A DNA stretch of 64,000 nt from contig NW_013651762.1 in the NCBI RefSeq assembly GCF_000499385.1, positions 54,308 through 118,307 of the forward strand, in the 5' to 3' direction. The notes below the pieces were generated by a model, which worked only from the letters and a program-made list of their open reading frames with translations, was not told the origin of the DNA and ran no database searches. This stretch comes from Eimeria necatrix (Eukaryota > Apicomplexa > Conoidasida > Eucoccidiorida > Eimeriidae). The position numbers were made by a program, and so were the translations under genes. This document shows positions 36,001 through 47,863 of the stretch, piece after piece. The first letter of the stretch is position 1. Every line of letters begins with the position of its first letter.

Positions 36001-38413
36001 GCGACTCTGCTACTTGAAGGTATGCTTCTACTAGTCGCAGGTTAACGTAACTGCTGGCAGCAGGATGCTTTTAAATGATACTTGCACTGAGTTCAACGGA
36101 AAAGCCCAGGTTTTGATCAAATTAAAAGGGCAAGGCAAGCTATGTAAGTGCCGGATTCCTGTTACATGCAACCCTCAACTGGAGTCGACAGGCTTTGTCA
36201 AAAGGTTCACTTATCAAGTCCGGGACCTGGCGCCACAAAGAATGAACAGATATTTTACTAGTCCAAATAATTACACTCCCCAAAACTGGAGCTACGTGTT
36301 TCAGTCATATTTAGGTTGACTACCAGCTGCTATGGGCAACCTTGTGTATCCTAGGAGCTCACAAGTCCCTGGGTTGCAGGAGGTGTGAGTCCAGGAACTA
36401 CTAGCCTGCGCGATTCTACAAAACTGCCTACGTTCTCTAAGAATTCAACAAAATAAAGGATTAGGAGGCCTATAAAGTCTTCATCGAGTGACAGTCTGGC
36501 ATGCACAGGCAGCAGAGGACGGTGAAGGGCTTCAGATCTATTGCATATCCGCCTATCGCTGGTTTTGAGCAGAGGCTGAATAATGAAATACATAGAGACT
36601 GCCCCTTGTTTTCGTCATGTCAGGGCCTAGCATCCTAACGTAATGAAGTGTTGCATATATGCCGGTCGTGGGCTTGAGAAAAGTATGAAACGAATGAATA
36701 AGCTGTCATTGCAAAACACCTCCATAGTGGAGGGAAAGCCAGTGTCTAGCCTTCTTCGAGGCTAGAGCCGATACACCAGGCCCTGCAGAGGAAATTAAGA
36801 AATGGAGCGCCAACAATGCATCACTAAAAAAATTTCCTTTAATCGGGCGGTGTATGGAACGCAAGACATCAAAGAAATCTGCACTGGTCGCGGTACCTCT
36901 TGGACCTAAATTAGTACCTGCTGCAGGACAATGATGGCGTTATCCTTAAGACAGGTCTGGCAAGAACGCTGGAGATTGCTGTGGTTGTCAGTTCAACTGC
37001 AATAAGTGCCTAAGTTCAGTTCAAAGGGGCGCTTCTAGCTGTTGTGACATGCCCATTTGGTGGGCGTTTATGCTCTCGAAACAGCAGAGCAACTGAGCCT
37101 GCCGTCTTTATCCCTTCAAGGTTGTACATTTCCCGAATGTCCCTTTCTTTCGGACCAGTCGTGATGTAAATCCTAGCAGCTTGCACTTCTTGGCGAACTG
37201 TCTCCAACGTGCTTCAACCTTTGTTGAACATCGCGGCCTTTAGGGTTACACAAGGCCTTTGACTATAGCCTTGGCATTACATCACCTCGCCCATATACTG
37301 TATCTGAGGTCGTTCGAGACCACGCTCAACTAGAGAGGCACGCTAGTGAGCGGCAGACAGGCAACCAGTGCTTCAGGGCTTATTTGTCCTAGCTTGGCGT
37401 GACTAACATTCACTCTTCATTACATGCGCCAAGACGATAATAAGAATGAATTTATTACCCTTAACGTAAGAAGATGCCTCAATACTTTCCCTCAGCAGCA
37501 CATTTTGAGATGCACCTCGCGGACAGCGCTCGTTTCTGACAATGTCACACCCTCACTGAAGTTAATTGTGACCTCAACGCCGCCTTACAAATTGAATGCA
37601 ATGCAGCATCATCGCTTTACTCACCAACGGATGCTGTGGAGCGTTATGAGATTGTTTCGCTACACAGCCAAGTGACAGCACCACTTCAAGGCAGAATTTC
37701 CTATCGTCGTATGTCAGGTGCTATCAAGCATATCGACACGAAATATAGATATTGACTGGTCCAAGAAATCAGGCGTGGTCGTTTTCAATAGGAGATCCAC
37801 TCCTGAGCAACCAGTCCTGTTACCCAGCCCCCATCGATGTTACCACCGCGCCACTGGCAGATCTACAGCAGACAACTCTTCACCTCTATAATCCACGCGC
37901 TACTCGTTTGTTTTCAACCTCATTTCATTAAACTTTCTCGTCTAGTCCCGAGGCCACTGCAGTACGGTGCAGGCCTACCACGGGTGAAATGTTCAGTTGC
38001 CTTCGCCTCAAAAATAGCTAAGCAGAGGTGCTATGAGCGAGCAACCAAAAAAGCCAAACTGGCGGTTATATGTGCTGCTATGCAAGACAACATAAACGGC
38101 GTGGAAGGGCTCACCGATGGATGCACAGCTGTTACTGGTCTCGTTAAAACTCAGCGAATTTCTTCTGTTCTTAACTGGGCGGCAAATCTCCAAAGGCTCG
38201 ACTCATTTCTTGGGAAGGTGGGCTGCTTTGAGAGCCCCAGGGCTCCAAGAGCCCCTGATGTTGCCACGCTGAGTTGGGAATAGGGCGTTCCCACTGGTGG
38301 TGGCTGCCGACATCAAAGCCTAAATGGGGGAATCATCGCCGTTGATGCAACCTTGCCCGGCATGTACAAGACCTGCGCAACAGCAGTACCAGAATTCCCA
38401 AAATCAACGGCTC
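33044..38413. other. Gene-poor stretch upstream of RACK1 and IleRS
   Basis: These 5.4 kb lie between two divergent gene starts, RACK1 on the minus strand and IleRS on the plus strand. The longest frames are 36065-36319 (+, 84 residues), 36351-36593 (-) and 37837-38283 (+, 148 residues from an ATG). None has a recognisable motif or splice partner. The last is close enough to the IleRS start to be its leader. No RNA gene was seen. Confidence 0.5.
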
Positions 38414-41400
38414 ATGCAATGGAGCTTTACGCCACTCCGCTTCAAACTCCTCCTGGTGTTGTTGGCGCTGGCGCAACCGTGGAGAGTTTCTGCTGCGTGC
38501 CTGTTGCTGAGATTTCCAGTAGTAGAGGAAACGCCTCGTGGAACACAGTCCGCTACTAATATAGCATGGCCTCAGTTTGGAGCCCAACGCTGTGGTAAAC
38601 CCCACAGCAACACATCGAGGGAGCTCGCCGGATTCCTGAACTTGAAACGGATTGCAGAGGCCCCTGGCCGGCCCCCTTTCCGTGGAGGCACCAGAAGTGT
38701 TGTCGAGCCAAGGGGAAACCGGAGTAACATCGGAAACAAACAAAATCATAGCGGTTCTGTTAGCAGCAGTATCCGCTGCAGCAACCGCAACAGCAGTTCA
38801 CATGCCTTTTCCTCCACAGTGTTGCTGCCCCGCTCGTCATTACGTCTCCGTGGAGCACTGTGGAGATCTGAGATAGCAGTGCAGCGCCTATGGCGCCGCC
38901 ATGATACCTACAAGCAGCTACTGCTGCAGATTTGGTGCATCAATAAATGTGCACAGCAGCATGCAGGCACGAACAGCCAAGTTGACAAAAACAGGAGTGG
39001 ACGTGGTATTTCAGATGAACTGCTCGACGTGCTCGGATTTGCGGTCACATCACCCTGTGGTGGCGCTAGTAACATGCTACTGCTCGATGGCCCACCCTAC
39101 GCCAATGGGGAGCCACACATGGGCCATGCAGTGAATAAATGCCTGAAAGACTTTGCTGTGCGAGCGGCGCTCCTGCAGCGCCGTTGTTGTCACATGCTAC
39201 CGGGCTGGGATTGCCATGGGCTGCCCATCGAACTCAGAGTTGCGGCAACAGCTACCGCTGCCGCACAGCTAGACGCAGCCGCAACAGCACCAGACAATAC
39301 AAACCCCCTAGGGACTTGCGAACGAGGACCGGGTCATAACCTCGAAATTTGCTGTGATAACGACGACACTAACAGTATCAAGAGCAGCACCGACCGCAGC
39401 ACAAACCAAAAACGGAAGAGTATACCTACGGACTTGCGCAGCAAGGCCCGGCGGGTTGCTCTAAGATTCGCTTCGTTACAGCAGAAGGCGTTTGAGCGGT
39501 CTGTCTCATGTATGCGTCTACTGCTGGAGCTTGTGGTTCCCTGAGAACAGCCAGCAATGCCAACCCCTTAGCGCCTGCGTTGTGTCTATTTTCCTTCTTT
39601 TTCGGTGACTGTTCGACCGCAGCTCCTTTAAAAATGCATTGTGCCCTTGACCACTGATCCTAGATATTGTCATGATACCTCTTCTCAGCCTGCGAGCGTC
39701 GTGCATACGTTCTCCCTACATATGGTGCATTATTGAGGCTTATGTGTGCACCTTTGCGTAATTCTGACCTCATAAGAGCTTCCGTAGCTGCCTGCGTGCT
39801 GTAGGGTCAGTTAGGGATTGCCAAACCAAGAAGGCAGACTGTCGAACGCTATTGCAGCTGGTCTGTGAGATTACTGGCATACGCGTTTTTGATTACGCGT
39901 TTGTGCTTCTTGTCACTCTGTGGTTAATTCACGACGCATTTGCTGCGTCTAACTACATGAATGGTTGATTCTTCGTTTGCGCAGCGGCAGCCGTCTTTAC
40001 CTATTTGTTCTGCATCTGTGTAGCTTCGGTGTGTGGGCGCACTGGGATGGAGCTTACAAAACGATGGACAGCAGTTTCAAGCTGGACGAGCTGAAGCTTT
40101 TCACGCTCCTTTGGAACAACGTAAGTCTAGGTAGCGCAAACACAGAACGGAGACAAGAGTACAAGTGCACTTAGCATACTGCACACGGGAACAGCCACAA
40201 GCACAGCAAACAGCTGCTCTGCGCACAAGCTGGCACAGGCCACGCTGGACAATAAGTCTAGGAGCCGGCTGCTTTGCGTTTGCTGAATTGTGTAGCTGCT
40301 CATCTGCACTTCACTGCCTGTATATAGGGTCTGGTTTCTCTTTCTCGCTTTCCAGTGTACTGGAGTCCTGCAAGTCTAAGTTCCGTCTCAGAGAGCGAGG
40401 TTGCGCTGAGGCCTACAGCAAGAGACTGTCTATACTTCAAGCTGCTGCTTAAGAGGCCTATTCCAGCTTCAGAAAGTGGCAAGCCTTTTCCCGTCCACAA
40501 GACGACTCCGTGGTTTTTCGTGTCCTGGACAACTACACCCTTTACCATTCCCGCGAACAGGGCCCTTGCCGTCTCCGCTTCCACGCGGTATGCGGTCCTG
40601 AGGGCTTCCCGAGAAGTGCCGCAGTATGAGGAGGAGGTTTGGCTAGTAGGCGAAAAGTGCATGCCCTCTTTTTTGACAGCTTTAAAGAATGCAGAAATTT
40701 CGTGGCGGATACAGCAGATTGGCACGGTGTCGGGACAGCTGCTGGAAGGTTCAAGGTGTGTTTAACTTCTTTACTGAGGGCGTGTCTGGCCTGCGCATCG
40801 GCCGGTATATATCTGTGGTACTGCCTCTTGCCGCTGCTTCGTCAACGTTTGCTGCTGCTGTAGCAAATTCATACGAACTTGAAAATTTGTGAACTTTGTC
40901 TTTTTATGTTTTCTCTCCCCCCGCCTGGTTCTGCCTTTTGACCCTCCCTTGCAGTCACCTGGTGCTTGTTTTCTGTATTCCAGGTATGTTCATCCAGTGT
41001 CAAGCAAAGTAAGCTGCCCAGTGTTGTTGGATCCTGTGGTCGAAACTGACAAGGGCACTTCAATTCTCCATGTGGCACCAGCGCATTCACAGGAAGACTA
41101 CCGTCTCTGTGCGTAAGGGCCCAGCTTTAATTATTTTGTTCATACGAACTCCTCTTCCAGCCAGCAACGGATTTTTGATACAGCCGAGCCTTGTTCAACA
41201 CAGCTTGGCAACGCATTTGTCTGGAGAAGGGGCTTCAGGTGGCAGAATTCTTCTTGACAGCGATAAAGACCCACCAGATGCCCGCACAATTCAAGGCATA
41301 ACGCGTCTTGTGCTGATATTTTTGGTACTTCTTTCAGGCCAGAGAGCCAACCGGAGCAAGGGTCTCCTAGTCCAACAGTCGGACGATCCCTCAGTGCTTG

Positions 41401-44400
41401 TACATGTGCCCCTGATTCCGGACTTGAAGGAAGAAGCAGCAGCAACTGCCGCAGGTGCCCCATTGCTATGTCCTGTGGGGCCAAAGGGCACTTTTTTAGA
41501 AGGCAGTGGCAGCATGCCTTTTGAGAGCCTCGAAGCTCTGAAAGGTGGGGAGGAGAGCATTATTGACTTTCTGCGCAGAAGTGGTTCACTGCTACTCACT
41601 GTGAGTGTCCCAAGAGGGAAGATGGTTAAGGTATCTAACGCGTTATGAAAAAGCCGATGAAGTGCAATATGGAGGCCTTTTGAATTTTTTCAGTGGAGCT
41701 GCCAAGAATCCACATACTCAGTTGCTGCTGCAGTAAGCCCAGCACGTCCGTATGATCTAGCTCTTCGTTGCATGTTATTGTCCGCATTTGCAGCACAAAG
41801 CTGTTTTACCGTATCCTTACGATGAACGGTCTGGGTGTCCTTTGCTCATGCGCGCCACTCCCCAGCTACATTTCAGTGTGCAAGGTCTTGTGCCAGAGAT
41901 CTTGAGGGACGTGGAACGCATCAGATGGCTCCCGAACCGGCGCATTCAGAAGATGCAGCAGTGCCAATATACTGCCGCGGCAAAAGTACGGAGGGAACTA
42001 CATACTCAGGATGAACAGCGGGAGGCAGCAACCGTAGCGACGGTGCAGCTTGAATCTGAAGCGTCTCCCGGATATGGGCGCATTCGCGCTGCATTACGCA
42101 CGAGGCCTCCAACGTGGTGCCTCTCTCGGCAACGGCAGTGGGGGCTTCCGATCCCTCTCGTGGCAGAGCGCGTAGAAGGGCTCAGCTGCACTGGAAGCCA
42201 AGAGACTAGAAGTGCAGAAGAAGCGGGATGGACAAGTTTACGGCTTGATAATGACTTAAGATTGTACGCTGAGGCATTTCGAACAGCAGGGGACAAGACC
42301 GATGACCTTCTAACGATGTAAGTTGAGCCATACCCCACGCAAATAGAAGGCAGGGACGACAGACGCAGCAGAAGCAGCTGAAGTGGTAATATATCCAGTG
42401 AATCTTAGTTGCGTTGTGTGCCCACTTCGGACTCTTTCAGGCTGAAAAGGAGGGGTTGGTGTGGGATGGTTTTTGATGTTTGGTTTGATGCCGCCTCTGC
42501 CTGGATCACAGGCCACAAGTTCCTGCAGCAGTGGACACAAGATGCCAACTGCCTTTTAAACAAATACTTTCCTCAGGTTCAGGAGGGAAAACAGCAGCAG
42601 AAACAGCAGCACCAAGAGCAGAACGAGGACACGCATCAACAACAGGACCCAGAACAGCTTCAAGAGCAACAGGCGAAACAGTGGAATGGAAAAGAAGAAA
42701 GATATTCTTGCCTGGTGGTAGAAGGATCTGACCAGAGTAGAGGATGGTTCCAGAGCCTCTTGCTGTCCCATGCAGGCGCTCGGGAAGCTCTGCGTCGTCA
42801 GCGGCGGCAGAGAGGCGTTCCAAACGTTGTGCAGCTCGGGGATTGTTGGACCAGTCATTCCACGGCAATTCAGATGCACGATATTGGTGGGGTGACTGAA
42901 TATGAATTGGTAATGGCAGATGACGACGAACCAAGAGCAGGAGAATTACTAGAGGATGGAGAGTTGCCTCAGTATCCGTTTAGCGTCGTGGTGACTCATG
43001 GGTTTGTCGTCGATTCAAGCGTAAGCATATTCAGGGTAATGTTGTTGTCTTCTGTGCCACATTTGTAATGACACTGCGCGGATTCACTCTAGTTGCGGGC
43101 TATTGCTTCTTGCTGACGTTTTCAGGGCAATAAGCTGAGCAAGTCAAAGGGTAATGCAATATCGCCAGCAATATTTTTCTCTGCTGAAAAGCAGGCGTCA
43201 GGGACGGCAATACAGTCGAGTACATCCAAGGTATCAGCCTCAGTGAAGCCCCAACAAGAACAACGCCAGGCGCAGGAGAGTCAGAGGAATCGCCAGTTGA
43301 TTTACGGCGCGGACGTGCTACGTTTGTTTGTTGGAGCGCTTGATTTTGGGGGAGACATGGCTTGTCCTTCAGGAAATTCAGAAGGACAGCATCACGGGAA
43401 GGACAGTGTAGTGCATACAGCCAGCGCTACCTACATCAAGCTAAGAAACGCGTTCAAGTACCTCATTGGCTCTCTTCAGAATTTTGACATCATTGCCGTG
43501 AGATGCTTAGTACATTTGCCGCTGCAGTACCACCATAAGTAGATGCACCTATACCAGTAGTAGCACTTGCAGAAGTGGTGGCAGTTCGAAGTGGGGGACG
43601 GCCAATCTTAGTGCTGGAGATGCAATGCCTGAATGATAGTGCCTCGAAATTGTACAACAGAAGTTTCACAACTTTGCATTATTAGTAGCATTATCGGAAG
43701 CCTGATGTGTGAGATCTTGCCTTACTGCAGCATGCTGTCCCTTTAAACGAGCTGCCTCTTCTTGACGTGGGGATGCTACTGAGGCTCAAAGAGCTCGCGG
43801 ACGATGTGGGGAAGGCGTACGAAATGTTTCAATACAACAAGGTAGTTTCAACAATGCCTTTGCATCTGCTGTCTAGGCTGCCGCAGAATTTGGTTCGGGA
43901 CCTCCTAAGTCATTGCCTGCAAGAGGAATCGATCCCTTGGCTAGAGTTCAAAGGAATGTATTCTGCCGGCGATACGCCTGTTATAGCAGCTACTGCTGAA
44001 TATTATGGCTTTTTGTTACGCTGCTGTGCAGGCCTTGCACTTACTACTTCGCTTTGTTTCTGAAGACCTCTCAGCCACTTACATTGAAATAGCGAAGGAT
44101 AGACTGTACCTTGACCACAGCGGAGGGTACCGCAGGCGTAGCTGCCAGGTCAGTTCTTTGTGCCCTTAAGTGTTGTCGTGTGGTTTTTGCGGTCGTTTCT
44201 CGGGGTTATTACTACGGAAGTTAGACGCCTTCGAACGTTTGGTTATGTCCGGGCTCAGTTCTTGCTGTGTTCAGACTGTTCTGGCTATGCTGCTTCTAGT
44301 GCTAACACAACTGTTGGCCCCTCTGACCCCGCATTTGGCGGAGGAGGTCTTTTTTAGAATGCCGAAGGTGCTTAAAAAGGCGGTTGATGCGCATCGGAGT

Positions 44401-45786
44401 CGCAAGATCCGTGAGGTGCTCGGCCGCGCAGGCAGAGGCCTGGAAGATGCTCTCGGTCTCAGCAACTCACTTACTTCTGTTTTCCAAGTGCGCCTTATTA
44501 CGCGCTAGCCTTGCCTTTCCATATGCAGGCGTCTTACAAGTTCCATTTTTCATTTTTTCTACTGCTGCTAGCTTTGCCGCTGAGCACTCTGTGGGGTTTC
44601 ATCCCCTCGTATTGTAGGACCGTGCAGCATACATTCAGCGTGCGTGCCTTTAACTGCGCTTACTGCAGGTGGGTTGGCCGCGAATGCATGTCCCAGTGGA
44701 TTCTCGCACTGCGGATAAGGCCAACCAGTTATGGAGTTTGTTGCTGCTTGTACGTCAAGATCTGCACTGGTTGTTCACGCGGGCACGGCAACAGCAGAAG
44801 GCCAGCTCCGTGGGGGCACCACGATTAGGCTCCCTCAACGAACTGAAGCTTAGTATCGTTGTGCCGGTAAGAGTGTCATGGCAGAGATTTGTAAGCGTGA
44901 GGTCATTTTGTAGACGCTTGACACAATACTTAAAGCGCAGAGATTTGCAAGCTTCTTAACGCTTTAAGATTACGCTTAGTGAGTGGATGATAACGAGTAC
45001 ACAGATGCTACGACGCCTTGCGTTTTATCGTGGATGCAGACGCAAGCGGTTTATACGCAGCTTAAGCAACTGCTGCCACAAAGCAAGCTTTTGAGGGCGT
45101 CTCCTTTGTATGAGCCGTCAACGAGTACGAAGGAGCAACAGCAAGAAATAACTGAGCGTCGCTTGCATGTTGACGATCTCCGATGGCTACTGCAGTGCTC
45201 CGATGTGGAAATTGAGATTTGTCCGTCTGCAGCGGGGCAGCAAGCAAACGAGGGACTGGCTCACAAAAATATGCTGGCTTCACTGGGAGCAGACATATCA
45301 AAGTCGGGTCTGAAGTTTAGGGTCTACAGAGCGGAAGGGCAAAAATGCCAGAGGTGAGAAGCGTCGCTGGCTACTGCAGGACTCCTTAAAAATGCCTGAT
45401 CTGATCATTTGACGTCAGAGAAAGGGCGACAAGATTTGCCACTCTATGCAAGACCCTCAACTGTTGATCCTCGTACATACACAAATGTGAACCGGCATCT
45501 TCAGGAATTCAAGCAGGTGCTGCGAACAGTCTGTCCGCTTGCTTGATACTCAAATGAAAACTGTCTTGGAATACTGGAGTGTTATCAAATTCTGTGCTTT
45601 TGGCCTGCCTTTAGATGCTGGATGAGAGATTTCACATCACTCCATGGACCGTCAGGCAACGTCAGCGCGGTTCAGCAGGCGGGAACAGAGAAAGAAGCAG
45701 TTCAAGCTGACACTGCACCTCAGATTTCTCCATTCGCCTGCGAGAGATGCACGGACGTCATGAGACGAGCCAACAACAAAACTTAA
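38414..45786 (+). CDS. Isoleucyl-tRNA synthetase, bacterial type, apicoplast (organelle) form
   Basis: Fourteen exons join in phase: 38414-39498, 40024-40120, 40328-40755, 40984-41112, 41165-41600, 41794-42317, 42441-43020, 43126-43497, 43731-43841, 44032-44148, 44275-44487, 44669-44866, 44998-45353, 45615-45786. They give about 1605 residues. The enzyme charges organellar tRNA(Ile). The start is the Met before a clear signal peptide ([16 protein letters not shown]); an upstream in-frame ATG at 38324 adds 30 residues. A Ser/Asn/Arg-rich transit-like stretch follows. Class I signatures are [18 protein letters not shown] (HMGH at 235-238), [41 protein letters not shown] and [10 protein letters not shown] (KLSKS about 1096-1100). 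The C-terminal zinc module KCQRCW/CERC is split over the last intron. Low-complexity inserts make it far longer than the bacterial 930 residues. Exon 5 may hide a small intron, and the exon 13 start is approximate. Confidence 0.93.
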
Positions 45787-45817
45787 GGACAGGGCTTTTG
45801 GCCTGTACATCGAATGT

Positions 45818-45935
45818 AGGAGGCCTTTTGTAGAATGCTGAAGGCGCTACAAAAAGCTTTGTATGCATACCGCAGTCGCAGGATCTGTGTTGGTGGGCAC
45901 CGCAGACAAAGGCCAGGCAGATGGTCTTGGCCTGC
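45818..45935 (+). pseudogene. Decayed duplicate of IleRS exon 11
   Basis: Starting at AGGAGGCCTTTTGTAGAATG this stretch tracks exon 11 of the upstream IleRS gene (from AGGAGGTCTTTTTTAGAATG at about 44340). It continues through CGCAGTCGCAGGATC, aligned with CGGAGTCGCAAGATC, and ends with matching GGCCTGG/TCTTGG-like blocks. It contains substitutions, small gaps and stops and sits just past the IleRS stop codon. It cannot act as an exon of that gene in its present place. It is best read as a local tandem duplication of the gene's 3' part that has since eroded. Confidence 0.7.
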
Positions 45936-46270
45936 GATTTATTTACACTTTATGCGCCATTGGCTCTTAATGCGCTCTTCATTGAGTTAATTCCCAATGA
46001 GCTGTGCCCGTGCCTTGTTTTGAGGACGGTCAGATGCAGAGTTCAGACACAAATGCGTAGGCATGTTGTACAGCTTGCATCCATACTTGACTTCCCTCGC
46101 TTTTTGCCCACTGACTTTCAAAATTGTCTGCTCACATTCCTCGGTAGAGGTGTTTAATGCACAGTGAAGGGGTTTCGCCCGTATGAAAAGAGGCGAGGGA
46201 GCCTTCTGTCACCTGTCGGTGTCATACAGCTCTACGGCAGGGGGGGGGGGGGGTAGGGGTCACCCCCCCC

Positions 46271-46370
46271 NNNNNNNNNNNNNNNNNNNNNNNNNNNNNN
46301 NNNNNNNNNNNNNNNNNNNNNNNNNNNNNNNNNNNNNNNNNNNNNNNNNNNNNNNNNNNNNNNNNNNNNN
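46271..46370. other. Assembly gap of 100 N
   Basis: Exactly 100 N, a placeholder length, is flanked on the left by a run of about 14 G, a short spacer and about 8 C, and on the right by GGG and about 13 C. The true gap size is unknown. The reading frame spanning it is meaningless. Confidence 1.
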
Positions 46371-47152
46371 GGGCCCCCCCCCCCCCTGCCGATTGGCAGG
46401 ACGTGAGTTGAACTTTTTAAGTGAAGGGATGTTTGTGTGGGTGGAATGTGTGAATAAAGCCGGCTATGTCGTTAGAGCCTGTCGTCGGTGCAGGAAGCAA
46501 AGTGCACATGTAGGGGAGCGCAGAGTAGCCGGCTCCTTGCTTTGGCTTTAGCTATTAGTGGTGCGTCCCTGATTTCATATATGAAACATAAGCTGTTAAT
46601 GAAGCTGCCACAACTTCTGGTATTCAGTGTAAGCTGTTACTCAAACGGCCTCAAATGTAGGGATACAACAGTAGGCCCTTAACCTCACCCTCCCCTGCCG
46701 ATTTGTTAGGATATTGGTGGTGAGCCCCTCTCCAGGTCATAGCCAATATTTTGAAAAGGCTCCAAAGGACAGCTTTGCAGGTGCAGAGTTAAAAAGACAC
46801 GGATGAAAGAGAACGCTGACGGTGACGGGTGATGTCTGCCGCTGGTAGAGGGGACCTCGCACAGGGCTGGCGATGGAACGTCGCTTGAAACACAGAAGTA
46901 CAATTACGTCGTCTTTTTTTGTCCTCTTTGGCCTTTTTCGGGCTTCAATACTAACTTAGGAGCGACGCCTTACCTTCCGATGTGCCTCGTTATCTTGGGA
47001 CCCTAAGTATACTCTGTCCCACTGTTCTTCGTATTTTGAGGGCTGGATCCTGTATCTTTTTTGCATTTTGCGATGTTTCTTAGTTATATCGGAAGATTGA
47101 GAGCGCCTTGACGTTTGAAACTGTGGCTTGTCACATTGCCGTTCATGAGACG

Positions 47153-47863
47153 ATGGTCTGCCGCCTCTTCTTAGGGGCAGTTGCCCTTTCAGTGTGTATG
47201 GGCACTCTACGGGCATCCGATGCCCCACAAAGCAGCACTTCCATACATATGAAGGCTGAGGAGGTATGGGGCCATGTTTTCTGCGACCCCGTGTTAATGC
47301 CAAGCCTTACGATAGCCCTTAACGGGACTCCCCTTGGAAATACAACTTTGCTGCCAGCATTCCACAAAAGCCCGGCGTTTGGAAGAAGCACTGCTGTGGG
47401 CAGCTATACAACGGGGTCGCCATCACTTGAATTCAGGCTGCCTCCTCTGCTCCCTGGCTCTTACCTTCTTGAGGTGCTGCACCCCAGCCTGATCTTCCCA
47501 AAGTACAGGGTTGTTACAACGAGCAGCAGCAGCGAAGTGTACCTGCTGAATGAGTACGTCATGCCTACCAGTTTGTCCCCACTGCCGATGCCTGTCACTG
47601 TGGCGCCCACAGGCGTCCCGCGATACTTCCCCGCACAGGGCGGCTTCAGCATATTCGACTTGCTGCGACAGCCCCTCGTCATCCTTGTACTTGTGTCTCT
47701 CGGCATAATGTACTTCCTCCGCAAAATGCAAGAGGCGCAGACAGAGGCGGAGAGTCAGCAGCAGGAGCAGGAGTTGCCCGAGCAGCAGGCCGTGGATTCC
47801 TTGCACCAAGAAGCCCCAGAGTCTGCCTTCGTCGCGAAGCTGATACGACAAGGCGGGCACTAA
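47153..47863 (+). CDS. EMC7: EMC7-like ER membrane protein complex subunit
   Basis: An intronless 236-residue frame. The start is the ATG that opens a signal peptide (LFLGAVALSVCMGTL), not the upstream non-ATG codons. EMC7 is a lumenal beta-sandwich subunit of the ER membrane protein complex, which inserts tail-anchored and multi-pass proteins. The lumenal domain shows the family's LPPLLPGSYLLEVLHPSLIF (about residues 96-115), matching the carboxypeptidase-regulatory-like fold. The motif LPMPVTVAPTGVPRYF follows before a single membrane helix (LVILVLVSLGIMYFLRKM, about 180-200), as in EMC7 from other eukaryotes. The cytosolic tail is Gln/Glu-rich. Length and order fit the family well. Confidence 0.88.
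   Translation: MVCRLFLGAVALSVCMGTLRASDAPQSSTSIHMKAEEVWGHVFCDPVLMPSLTIALNGTPLGNTTLLPAFHKSPAFGRSTAVGSYTTGSPSLEFRLPPLLPGSYLLEVLHPSLIFPKYRVVTTSSSSEVYLLNEYVMPTSLSPLPMPVTVAPTGVPRYFPAQGGFSIFDLLRQPLVILVLVSLGIMYFLRKMQEAQTEAESQQQEQELPEQQAVDSLHQEAPESAFVAKLIRQGGH

Larger units (their letters stand above)
45787..47152. other. Intergenic region with pseudo-exon and assembly gap
   Basis: Besides the IleRS pseudo-exon and the N gap there is no supported gene. Sequence on either side of the gap (45940-46240 and 46390-47150) has only short frames. Confidence 0.6.

Noticed and set aside
37837..38283. 148-residue frame upstream of IleRS as a gene
   Set aside because: It has an ATG but no motif, signal or splice partner, and lies where the IleRS leader is expected.
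38324..38413. First in-frame ATG of IleRS as the start
   Set aside because: It places 30 polar residues before the signal peptide. The Met at 38414 gives a normal signal sequence. Kept only as an alternative start.
46183..46551. Open frame across the N gap
   Set aside because: It exists only because the N run hides stops.
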